In this document: positions 1 to 7,980 of the stretch, piece by piece
Layout of the letters: every line of letters starts with the position of its first letter
How positions within the stretch are numbered: position 1 is the first letter of the stretch
Assembly: GCF_002001045.1 (NCBI RefSeq)
Contig: NZ_MUNR01000014.1
Location: forward strand, 62,001 to 126,000
Length of the DNA stretch: 64,000 nucleotides
Reading direction: 5' to 3'
Source of the DNA: Rhodanobacter sp. C01
Lineage (GTDB): Bacteria > Pseudomonadota > Gammaproteobacteria > Xanthomonadales > Rhodanobacteraceae
Notes under the pieces: model-generated
The model's database searches: none
What the model was told of the DNA's origin: nothing
Seen by the model: only the letters and a program-made list of their open reading frames with translations
Position numbers and translations under genes: made by a program

Positions 1-91
1 GCAGCGGATGGGCCTGACCACGCGCAGGCGCAACGGCATCGAATCCAGTCAAAAAACAATGATTCATATGTCTCGGGGAGGAGAATTCATC

Positions 92-2659
92 ATGAGAAGT
101 TGCACGCAGATCAATCGACGGGCTCTAAGCGTTGCCATCGGCGTCATGCTGGCGACCGGTGCAGTTCAAGCCCAGGACGCGGCGTCCCAGGTCACATCGC
201 CGCAAGCCACATCGCCCCAAGCTGCGCCATCCACAGACCACAGCAAGCAGAAACCCGCTGAGTCGGCATCGGTGCAGACACTCAACCAGGTCGTGGTTAC
301 CGGCAACTCCGCCTTCGGCGGCATCAAGAAGATCGATGCCAGCTATTCGATCACCACAGCCACGAGCGAGCAGATCAGGGAGCTCAACCCGGTCAGCACG
401 GCCGACCTGCTGAAGTTGTCGCCCGGCGTGTATCCGGAATCGTCCGGTGGCGAGACCGGCGCGAACATCGAGGTCGCCGGCTTCCCGTCGGACAGCGGCG
501 CGCCCTTCGTGACGCTGCAGATGAACGGCTCGCCGCTGTTCCCGAAGTGGGACTACTTCACCGACGCGATGTTCCGCCTCGACGACACCATCGATCGCGT
601 CGAGGCCGTGCAGGGCGGCACCTCGGTGCTCTACGGCAACGGCCAGCCCGGCCTGATCGCCAATTTCATTCTGAAGGAAGGTTCCTCGACGCCTGGCGGC
701 GACATCGGCGTGACCTACGGCTCGGAAGGCATGGAGCGGCTGGACGGCTTCTACGGCTTCCCGATCGGCGGCAAGGATAGCGGCTGGTATGGCAGCGTGG
801 GCGGCTTCTGGCGAAAGTCCGACGGCGTGCGCGATCCGCAGTTCGCCTCGGACAAGGGTGGCCAGCTCACCGCCACGCTCAGCCACGACCTGGAACATGG
901 TTCGCTGATGTTCTACGCGCGTGACCTGAAAGACAAGAACCAGTGGGTCACCGACACGCCGATCTACAACCCGTCTGCGGGCAAGTTCTCGCCCTATCCG
1001 GGCTTCAGCCCGCTCACCGGCACCTTCGGCAGCAACGCCGACCGCTATCAGTTCCTGCAGACCACGCCCTGCTTCACCAGCGGCTGTACGCCTGGCGGGC
1101 AAAACATCGACATGGCCAACGGCCAGGGCGGTGATATGCACGTGGTCGGCGCCAACCTCGACCTGCAATTCGACAATGGCTGGTCGCTCTCCGACAAGGC
1201 CATCCTTGTCGGCGGCGACATGGACACCACGGCGTTCTTCAGCACCGGCGCCAACCCGACCTCGCTGGGCGAGTTCATCACCAGTTCCGTCTCCGGCTTC
1301 GGCCTGCCGTCCGGCGGCACCGCCACGGCGGTCTATACCAACAACGGCAAGCCGGCGGACTTGAACCAGAACGTCTCGGTACAGAACCCCGAGTACATCC
1401 ACAAGCGCATCCACTCGCTCAGCAACGAGTTCCGGCTGAGCAAGGAACTCTTCGACGGCAACACGCTGACCTTCGGCAACTACACCGCGGTGTACGGCAT
1501 GGACCACTCCGAAGACGACGGCCTCAACATGCTGTTGCAGGCGCAGAACAACCCGACCCCGATCGCGGTGGACTACAGCGTCGGCGGCAACGTCTACCAG
1601 CTGACCGACAAGCAGGGCCTGTTCTGGGCTCCCGGTCCGCAGTCATGGATGGCGTTCAACGAGGATTGGCACGCCACCACCACGGCGTTCTACCTCGCCG
1701 ACGAGTGGACGGTGGGCAAGTGGCGCTTCGACGGCGGCGTGCGCTGGCAGCACGACAACATCGGCGGCAACTTCCAGAACACTTCGTCGGGCGACCTCGA
1801 CGCCAACCCGAACACCGTCTACAACAACAACGCCGAGTACCTGATCGACAGCTGGACCCATTACGGCCAGAACCGCGGCGCGGCGTCGTGGACATTGGGC
1901 GCCAACTATTTGCTGGCCGACAACATGAGCATGTACGGTCGCGTCAACAATGGCGCGTTCCTGCCCAGCTTCGACGACATCGTTAACCTCGGCGATCCGC
2001 CGACCGAGCACATCCACAACTACGAGATAGGCTTCAAGTATCAGGCCTCGTGGATCTACGCGGATATCGGTGCGTACCATCGCCAGTTCATCGGCGTGCC
2101 GTACTCGATCCAGCTGAGCACGGGGCTGGTCAGCCTCGTCTACGGTTCGATGACCAATGGCGTCAACGCACAGGTGATGCTCAAGCCGTTCGAGCGCTTC
2201 TCCGTTGCGCTCAGCGGCAACTACATGCACGGCCATTACAACCGTTACGCGGGCTGCGTGACGTATCAGGCGCAGGACGGCAGTTACCAGTGCAGCAGCA
2301 TCTCCGGCATGACGGTGGATCGCCAGCCCGAAATCCAGTACCGCGTGACGCCGGCCTACGAAGTGCCGACCAGCTGGGGCAGCCTGAAGTTCTGGGCCAC
2401 CTACGAGCACATCGGCAACCGCTTCAGCGACCAGCTGATGCAGCAGCCGATGGGCAGTTATTACGACGTGAGCTTCGGTACCAACGCCAACATCGGCGAG
2501 AAGTGGGTGCTGAGTCTGCGCGGTACCAACGTCACCAACCAGATTGGCATCACCGAAGGCAATGCCCGCCTGTTCGGCTTTGCCAGCAGCGGCGGGGTGA
2601 TTCTCGCCCGTTCGATCGAGGGGCGTGAAGTCAACTTCCAGGTCAAGTACAAGTTCTAA
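92..2659 (+). CDS. TonB-dependent outer-membrane receptor (TBDR 1)
   Basis: Outer-membrane active transporter driven by TonB/ExbBD, probably importing an oligosaccharide given the GH63 hydrolase directly downstream. The ATG at 92 is preferred over upstream in-frame ATGs because a GGAGGA ribosome site lies at about 77-83 and translation from there begins with a signal peptide (residues 1-27, ending VQA-Q). A TonB box, LNQVVVTG, is at residues 64-71, followed by a plug domain (about 75-190) and a long beta-barrel ending in a terminal aromatic residue (KYKF), as expected for BAM recognition. The product is 855 aa, within the usual TBDR range. It is clearly paralogous to the receptor at 56792-59380: both share KKIDASY, STADLLK and PESSGG motifs in the plug. 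The substrate cannot be read from the sequence. Confidence 0.93.
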   Translation: MRSCTQINRRALSVAIGVMLATGAVQAQDAASQVTSPQATSPQAAPSTDHSKQKPAESASVQTLNQVVVTGNSAFGGIKKIDASYSITTATSEQIRELNPVSTADLLKLSPGVYPESSGGETGANIEVAGFPSDSGAPFVTLQMNGSPLFPKWDYFTDAMFRLDDTIDRVEAVQGGTSVLYGNGQPGLIANFILKEGSSTPGGDIGVTYGSEGMERLDGFYGFPIGGKDSGWYGSVGGFWRKSDGVRDPQFASDKGGQLTATLSHDLEHGSLMFYARDLKDKNQWVTDTPIYNPSAGKFSPYPGFSPLTGTFGSNADRYQFLQTTPCFTSGCTPGGQNIDMANGQGGDMHVVGANLDLQFDNGWSLSDKAILVGGDMDTTAFFSTGANPTSLGEFITSSVSGFGLPSGGTATAVYTNNGKPADLNQNVSVQNPEYIHKRIHSLSNEFRLSKELFDGNTLTFGNYTAVYGMDHSEDDGLNMLLQAQNNPTPIAVDYSVGGNVYQLTDKQGLFWAPGPQSWMAFNEDWHATTTAFYLADEWTVGKWRFDGGVRWQHDNIGGNFQNTSSGDLDANPNTVYNNNAEYLIDSWTHYGQNRGAASWTLGANYLLADNMSMYGRVNNGAFLPSFDDIVNLGDPPTEHIHNYEIGFKYQASWIYADIGAYHRQFIGVPYSIQLSTGLVSLVYGSMTNGVNAQVMLKPFERFSVALSGNYMHGHYNRYAGCVTYQAQDGSYQCSSISGMTVDRQPEIQYRVTPAYEVPTSWGSLKFWATYEHIGNRFSDQLMQQPMGSYYDVSFGTNANIGEKWVLSLRGTNVTNQIGITEGNARLFGFASSGGVILARSIEGREVNFQVKYKF

Positions 2660-2698
2660 AATCCAAGGGAACGAAACCGTTGCCATCCGGGGACCTGC

Positions 2699-2730
2699 GT
2701 CGCGTCGGCTGCTTCCGTGGCCGACGCGAC
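2699..2730 (+). other. Intercistronic hairpin between TBDR 1 and GH63
   Basis: A perfect 11-bp inverted repeat (GTCGCGTCGGC, 2699-2709, and its complement, 2720-2730) with a 10-nt loop. No U-tract follows, so it looks like an attenuating or mRNA-stabilising element between receptor and hydrolase rather than a full intrinsic terminator. Confidence 0.5.
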
Positions 2731-2767
2731 CCCCTCACCAGCGGTCCGTACCAAGGAACGATACGTC

Positions 2768-4801
2768 ATGCGCCCACCCGTCAGACTCCTGATCATCGCT
2801 GCGAGTATCGCGGTCTTTAGTCTCGACGGCGTGGGCACATTGGCTGAGCCAGTCACCCATCAGGCCGATGCTGCTACCAGCTATCTCGATGTACTCGACC
2901 TGCATGGTGCGCCGCAGACTCCGACGGATCGAAGCTTCAACATCTTTTTTGACACCGGGTCGTGGCATGGCTACAGCCTGCCGGTTGCCGGCGATCCCGC
3001 GACAGGCTTTTCGGGCCCCTTCGTGCACAGTCTTGGCGATGGTCAATGGGTCGGTGCGCGCTTCGCCCGGTTGGCACTGCGCGATACCACCAGCAAGCAG
3101 AGCATCACTCTGAGCCCGATCGATAGCCACGCGGCGCCAGGCTATCTGGTACGTCAGTTTTCCGGCCCGGGCCTAGTGGTGCGTCAGACCTTGTTCTTTG
3201 CCGATTCCTGGCATGCTCTGGTGCGGATCGAACTTACCGCGACAACATCGCGGGACGTGGATCTTTCCGTCGCCGGGCGTGTGATGCCCCAGCAGCAGGC
3301 CCGGCTGGTCAAGGACGGCGATACGGTGGCGCAAACCTTCGCCAACTCGAACTCGAAGCTGACCACACGGCTTCACGCAGACGGTGCTCCTGCCTATCGG
3401 GTCACGCTGTCAGGAGCCGACTATCGCATCGCCTTGGACCACCCGCTGCATCTGAAGCCGAATCAGACGGCAACGGTCTGGGTCGAACAAACCCTGGTCT
3501 ACGACATCCACGCCGACAAGCCAGCGCACGTCGATATCGCTACGGCCTGGACGCAAAATCGCGAACGCTGGGGCAACTACCTGAAGTCCGTGACATCAAG
3601 CCATGTTGCCGGTCTTCCCGACGAGGTCGCACGACGGGTTACCGTCAAGGCCATGCTGACCTTGCTGGGAAACTGGCGGGCAGCGCGTGGCGACCTGCAT
3701 CACGACGGTGTCGTCCCTTCGTATTCCAATCCCGATTTCAACGGATTCTGGTCCTGGGATTCGTGGAAGCATGCGGCGGCGCTGGCGCAATTCGCGCCTG
3801 AGCTTGCGCGCGATCAGATGCGTGCGATGTTCGACTACCAGGCCGCCGACGGCATGGTTCCAGACTGCATCTATCTCGACAAGGCGGCCAACAACTGGCG
3901 CGATACCAAGCCACCGCTGGCGGTGTGGGCGGCGCTGGAAATCTATCGTGCCACCGGCGACAAAGCCTTTCTGGGCGAGATGTACGGCAAGCTGGTGCGC
4001 TATCACCGCTGGTGGTTCGCGGCGCGCGATCACGATCACGACGGCATGGCCGAATATGGTTCGACCGACGGCACCAAGGTCGCCGCCAAGTGGGAAAGCG
4101 GCATGGACAACGGCGTCCGTTTCGACGCCATCACCATGCTCAAGAACGGCAATAACGCCTGGTCGATGGATCAGGCGTCGGCCGATCTCAATGCCTACCT
4201 GTACAAGGAAAAACTTGATCTGGCGCAGGTTGCGGCCATCCTCGGCAAAGCCCAGGATCAGGCGCAGTGGCTGAAAGAGGCCGCGACGATGAAGACCGTC
4301 GTTCAGACACGCATGTTCGACAAGACGCGCGGTTATTTCTTCGATGCCAAACTGGGTAGCGGTGATCCCGTGCGCGTTTATGGTTCGGAAGGCTGGGCGC
4401 CGCTGTGGGCCGGCGTGGCAAGCCCCGATCAGGCCAAGTCCGTGATCCGGGTGATGCTTGATCCGAGCAAGTTCGCCACTTTCATGCCATTCCCAACCCT
4501 CGCCGCCGACGACCCGCATTTTTCACCGATTAAGGGCTATTGGCGGGGCCCGGTATGGCTCGATCAGGCCTATTTCGGCGTGGAAGCCCTCAGGAATTAC
4601 GGCTATGCCCAGCAGGCCGACGAGATGGCGCGCCGTCTGGTACTCGACGCCAAGGGGCTGATGCAGCAGGCGCCCATGTATGAAAACTACGACCCGTTGA
4701 CCGGTCAGGGTTATCAATCGCCCAATTTCAGCTGGGCTGCCGCCAGCTATCTACTGCTGTTGCAGAAGCGGGAGCGTAACGGCCTCGATCTCACCCTCTG
4801 A
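2768..4801 (+). CDS. GH63 (YgjK-like / MGH1-type) exported alpha-glycosidase
   Basis: Predicted periplasmic alpha-glycosidase with an (alpha/alpha)6 barrel, related to E. coli YgjK (GH63). The 677-aa product starts at the ATG at 2768 with an upstream AAGGAACG; the first about 26 residues form a signal peptide (LLIIAASIAVFSL). The motif NGFWSWDSWKHA places the likely catalytic acid at about D331. The C-terminal motif YENYDPLTGQ, about E639, corresponds to the proposed base region of YgjK-type enzymes. The aromatic GYWRGPVWLD segment is also typical. It lies 108 bp after the TonB receptor on the same strand, so receptor and hydrolase probably act on the same glucan-derived or disaccharide substrate. 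GH37 and GH65 enzymes share this fold, but the motifs fit GH63 best. Confidence 0.88.
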   Translation: MRPPVRLLIIAASIAVFSLDGVGTLAEPVTHQADAATSYLDVLDLHGAPQTPTDRSFNIFFDTGSWHGYSLPVAGDPATGFSGPFVHSLGDGQWVGARFARLALRDTTSKQSITLSPIDSHAAPGYLVRQFSGPGLVVRQTLFFADSWHALVRIELTATTSRDVDLSVAGRVMPQQQARLVKDGDTVAQTFANSNSKLTTRLHADGAPAYRVTLSGADYRIALDHPLHLKPNQTATVWVEQTLVYDIHADKPAHVDIATAWTQNRERWGNYLKSVTSSHVAGLPDEVARRVTVKAMLTLLGNWRAARGDLHHDGVVPSYSNPDFNGFWSWDSWKHAAALAQFAPELARDQMRAMFDYQAADGMVPDCIYLDKAANNWRDTKPPLAVWAALEIYRATGDKAFLGEMYGKLVRYHRWWFAARDHDHDGMAEYGSTDGTKVAAKWESGMDNGVRFDAITMLKNGNNAWSMDQASADLNAYLYKEKLDLAQVAAILGKAQDQAQWLKEAATMKTVVQTRMFDKTRGYFFDAKLGSGDPVRVYGSEGWAPLWAGVASPDQAKSVIRVMLDPSKFATFMPFPTLAADDPHFSPIKGYWRGPVWLDQAYFGVEALRNYGYAQQADEMARRLVLDAKGLMQQAPMYENYDPLTGQGYQSPNFSWAAASYLLLLQKRERNGLDLTL

Positions 4802-5340
4802 CGTCGCCCCTTTGTACCTGCACCGGAACCGTCATCGGCTGACGTGATTGCATTTGGAATCTTTGCGAAGCCAATTCGCAACAGTTCGACAGCTTGGAGT
4901 GGCGATTTCGGGCGCCGGTTTGACTTGACGGGAGATATCTTGGGGGATTCATCCATGCGACATGGTGGAAAGAACCGTTCTAGGGATCACCCGTGCTGAA
5001 TTACGTTGCAAGGACTTCGCAGGCCGCCATTCGGCGGTCAGTTTCCTTTTTGAAGGCTTGGTCTCAGCGCCCCAAGGTTTCTTTGTCTGCCAGAACGCAC
5101 GTGCAATTTGCTCTCAGCAGGTGAAACCACGTTGGTCCACTGCCGTCTATACTGACAAGGGAACAAGCACTGTTATCGAAAGCAACAAATACTGGCGCAT
5201 CGAAACCATCCGGGATGCCAGAATCGCTTGACTGTGGCCAAGCACCTCATCGACCAGATCGACTTGCTGGCGAAGGATGTCAAGGTGGTACAGACGACCC
5301 TGAAGTTCGCCGTCGTGGGTTCCCCAAATGGATAAAACCA
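4802..5340. other. Intergenic region, no supported gene
   Basis: About 540 bp between the convergent GH63 and MocR genes. The only open frames here (4962-5231 plus, 5147-5416 minus) resemble no family I recognise, lack good ribosome sites and have mixed composition. I see no tRNA-like or clear terminator structure. It may hold eroded gene remains. Confidence 0.5.
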
Positions 5341-6825
5341 TCATCCGGAGTGTCGTCTCAAGGGCAGCGATTCCACTGACGTACAGACGGTTTTTGCATC
5401 TATTGCATCCAGGCATGCGCCGAACAATTGGGCAGCCTCCTGCAGCTCGAGGCTGGACAGCCCGCAGTATCCGAGAAGGAGGCCTGGTATGGGAGGTCTG
5501 GCATGGTAGTGCGGTGCTATCGGGTACAGTCCAAGACCGCGCTCATGCGCGTAATCGATCAGGGACTCCAGTTGTGCGTGATCGTAGTCGCGCAGCCAGA
5601 TAACCGCGTGCATGCCGGCATGCGAATCCGCAATCTGGATGCGCTCACCGGCATAACGTCGCAGCCCGTTGAGCAGTACTTCGCGGCGCGCCTTGAGCGT
5701 TCTTCCCATCTGCCGCAGATGTCGCTCGAAGCCACCGCTCTCCATGAAGTGCGCCAGGGCAGCCTGTTCAATCACCGGATTGCAAATATCGGCCAGATAT
5801 TTGGCGTTGATGAAATCCTGACGCAGCGCTGCGGGCAACACCATGTAGCCCAGACGCATCGAGCCGAACAGCGTCTTGGAAAACGTACCCACGTAGATCA
5901 CGCGGTCGCCCTCGTCGAGCGAACGCAATGCGGCCAGGGGCTGGGAGTCAAAGCGAAACTCGCTGTCGTAGTCGTCCTCCAGAATCCAGCTTTGCCTTGC
6001 CTCGGCATAGCGCAACAGGTCCAGGCGTCGTGACAACGACATGGTTGAGCCGGAAGGGAACTGATGGGAAGGTGTCACACAGATCAGGCGAGGCGCCTGC
6101 GCCGGCAACTCGGCGCATACCAGGCCCTCGCCATCCGTACGCACGGGCAGCAGGTTGGCCCCGTGGGCAGCGAATGACTGCCACATGCCGAAGTAATGCG
6201 GTTCCTCCATGACCGCGGCGTCTCCTTCGTTCAGCAGGACACGCGCGGTCAGGGCATAGGCTTGTTGTGAGCCATTGATGATGAGCACCTGGTTCGGATG
6301 CGCATCAACACCGCGCCGAAGCGCCAGGTAGCGACAAATCTGCTCACGCAAGGCAAGCAGTCCTTGTGGGTCTCCTCGTTCCAACGGGGTGTAGACCGCA
6401 GCGCGGGCGAGTTCACGGGCCCAGATGGTACCCAGCGCAGGCTGGGTCATCGGTTCGCCGTATTGCATGTTCAGACGCAGCCCATGATGACGGCGTGTAA
6501 TCAATGGATCTCTCTGCGTTCTCGCACGCTTTGCGTAGCGCGACGGTGCCGTGATGGGCTCCGTTTTCAGCAGGCGAAGTGGTGGAGAGGTTTGCAAGTG
6601 GCTGACGTAGCTGCCAGCGCCAACCCGGACATAGACGAAGCCTTCGGCACGGAGTTGCTCATAAGCCGCCAATACGGTGATGCGCGACATGCCAACTTCC
6701 AGGGAAAGTGCGCGGGTGGACGGAAGGCGCGTATTGGCCTTCAACCGCCCGTTGAGAATGGAAGTTTTCAAGGCACGGGTAAGTTGTGCGTAAGCCGGCC
6801 CTTGACCATCGAATTCGAGGAACAT
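5341..6825 (-). CDS. MocR/PdxR-type GntR regulator with aminotransferase domain
   Basis: Transcription factor of the MocR subgroup of GntR proteins: an N-terminal GntR winged helix-turn-helix (residues about 1-75, with LPSTRALSLEVGMSRITV) joined by a linker to a fold-type I aminotransferase-like domain (about 130-480). The PLP-binding lysine is visible at about K317 in GTFSKTLFGS, and DDYDSEFRF and SHQFPSG are conserved too. At 494 aa it has the family's usual length. Such proteins sense PLP or amino-group metabolites (PdxR, GabR, TauR). Unusually, no metabolic gene is divergent from it: the next gene upstream is a small secreted protein on the same strand, so its target is not obvious from context. 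Confidence 0.92.
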   Translation of the reverse strand: MFLEFDGQGPAYAQLTRALKTSILNGRLKANTRLPSTRALSLEVGMSRITVLAAYEQLRAEGFVYVRVGAGSYVSHLQTSPPLRLLKTEPITAPSRYAKRARTQRDPLITRRHHGLRLNMQYGEPMTQPALGTIWARELARAAVYTPLERGDPQGLLALREQICRYLALRRGVDAHPNQVLIINGSQQAYALTARVLLNEGDAAVMEEPHYFGMWQSFAAHGANLLPVRTDGEGLVCAELPAQAPRLICVTPSHQFPSGSTMSLSRRLDLLRYAEARQSWILEDDYDSEFRFDSQPLAALRSLDEGDRVIYVGTFSKTLFGSMRLGYMVLPAALRQDFINAKYLADICNPVIEQAALAHFMESGGFERHLRQMGRTLKARREVLLNGLRRYAGERIQIADSHAGMHAVIWLRDYDHAQLESLIDYAHERGLGLYPIAPHYHARPPIPGLLLGYCGLSSLELQEAAQLFGACLDAIDAKTVCTSVESLPLRRHSG

Positions 6826-6947
6826 GGAAACCTCAGCAAATGGCGGTACCGTTCACCCGGCTATCCAGATCGGCACGCTGCATCCGCAGCGCCATCGAAC
6901 TGACCGCATCTCTGTCGATGCGCTCGGCGTGACACCCGTCGTCATCC

Positions 6948-7250
6948 TCATCGACTCGGCACGCTTGCCACGGCGCCTTCATTCATTGCCGGCGTGGCAA
7001 CGGTCTGGGGTGACTCGTCGATCGCCCGCGCAACGATGGTCAGCGGCCCCAGACCCAGCAGGCGCTGCGCCTCCATCATTTTGGCTTCACGCTGTGCCCT
7101 CGCGAACTCAGCCGGCGAATGGGCGACAATGGCTAGCACCGCGAAACCGTTGTCGAGTTCGACAACTTGCTCGTCCGTATGGGCGATGGCCGCAGTACCG
7201 ATGCAGGTCAGGCCGATGGCGAGGGTTGCACCAATCATCAGACGTTTCAT
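6948..7250 (-). CDS. Small exported protein of unknown function (100 aa)
   Basis: I do not recognise this family. The protein starts with a convincing signal peptide (MKRLMIGATLAIGLTCIGTA, cleavage near AIA-HT). The mature part of about 75 residues has no cysteine, contains a short helical stretch (EFARAQREAKMMEAQRLLGL), and ends in a low-complexity alanine/proline tail. A purine-rich ribosome site (GGAGAGCG on the minus strand) precedes the ATG at 7250. It could be a periplasmic helical protein, but nothing assigns a role. It lies upstream of the MocR gene on the same strand, 122 bp away. Confidence 0.7.
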   Translation of the reverse strand: MKRLMIGATLAIGLTCIGTAAIAHTDEQVVELDNGFAVLAIVAHSPAEFARAQREAKMMEAQRLLGLGPLTIVARAIDESPQTVATPAMNEGAVASVPSR

Positions 7251-7965
7251 GACGCTCTCCCGGCGGGCGGGGTGCCCGTACGCAAGAGCCTAAGGCCGCT
7301 GTCGCAGGCGCTGCTTGAGAAAATCTCGTTGAAATCGTGAGGCATTTGCTAGGTTATTTACGGAGCGAGCGCGATTCGTTGGCGCGGGTGGTGGGGAGTG
7401 CCTCGTCCTTGCTCTGCTGCGCCGGGCAGCGCGGTCGAGGCAGGAGGTCGGTGGCGCGCAGCAGCTGGCCAGGACAGAAGTCGTGCGGTCGGCGCGCCAC
7501 GTAGAGTGTCCCGAATCGATGCACAGTGACCCGAGCAATACTTGCGCTGCGGATTCCAGTCCGATTGAACACCTGTTCGGGATTGCGCCGCCCAGTATCG
7601 TGGTGTCGACCAAGGTCATCCGGGGCTTTGGTTGTTCTCAATGGAGTTGGGTGTCGATTTGCCGGTCCCTCGTTCGTCGTACAGGCGTAACCCTCAGCTT
7701 CATGGCACGCCCGAGCCGGTAACCGTGTTCATGATGTCTGCCGCAGCGGTGCCGATGGAGCCGGGTGTTGGCAAGCTGGAGTGTGCCTTTTAACCCATGA
7801 CGGACATTGCCGATGCTCGCAGAATCAGCGTAAAGGTGGGCAACCCCCCCCCGCATCTGGTTCAGATGGCGCTGGAATGCGGTTCGGTCAACAACGCAGT
7901 CCACACTTGGCCATACCGAGACTCGCATCAGACTTGGTGTAACCTGAACAGGAGCAGGGGCGGGA
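7251..7965. other. Long intergenic region with a C9 tract
   Basis: About 715 bp between two divergently read genes. Open frames on the minus strand around 7290-7641 and the plus strand around 7483-7722 look like composition artefacts: arginine- or cysteine-rich, with no family match. A run of nine C lies at 7844-7852, about 130 bp upstream of the winged-helix regulator. It presumably also holds promoters for both flanking genes, but I cannot place them. Confidence 0.5.
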
Positions 7966-7980
7966 ATGGAGGTCGAACGA

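Noticed and set aside
1..39. Possible start of a minus-strand gene (13 codons, beginning MPLRLRVVRP) running out of the window
   Set aside because: Too short to judge and with no clear ribosome site; a divergent regulator is possible but unsupported.
125..1507. Long minus-strand open frame (460 codons) antisense to TBDR 1
   Set aside because: High-GC shadow of the receptor: valine/alanine/arginine-rich, no ribosome site or domain. The same holds for 1643-2686, 36184-38373, 28239-29834, 31700-33181 and 62528-63754.
4962..5416. Small open frames in the gap between GH63 and MocR
   Set aside because: No family resemblance or ribosome site; I considered an IS110-like relic but could not align any transposase motif.
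7290..7722. Overlapping small frames on both strands
   Set aside because: Cysteine/arginine-rich translations with no signal peptide or motif; composition artefacts.
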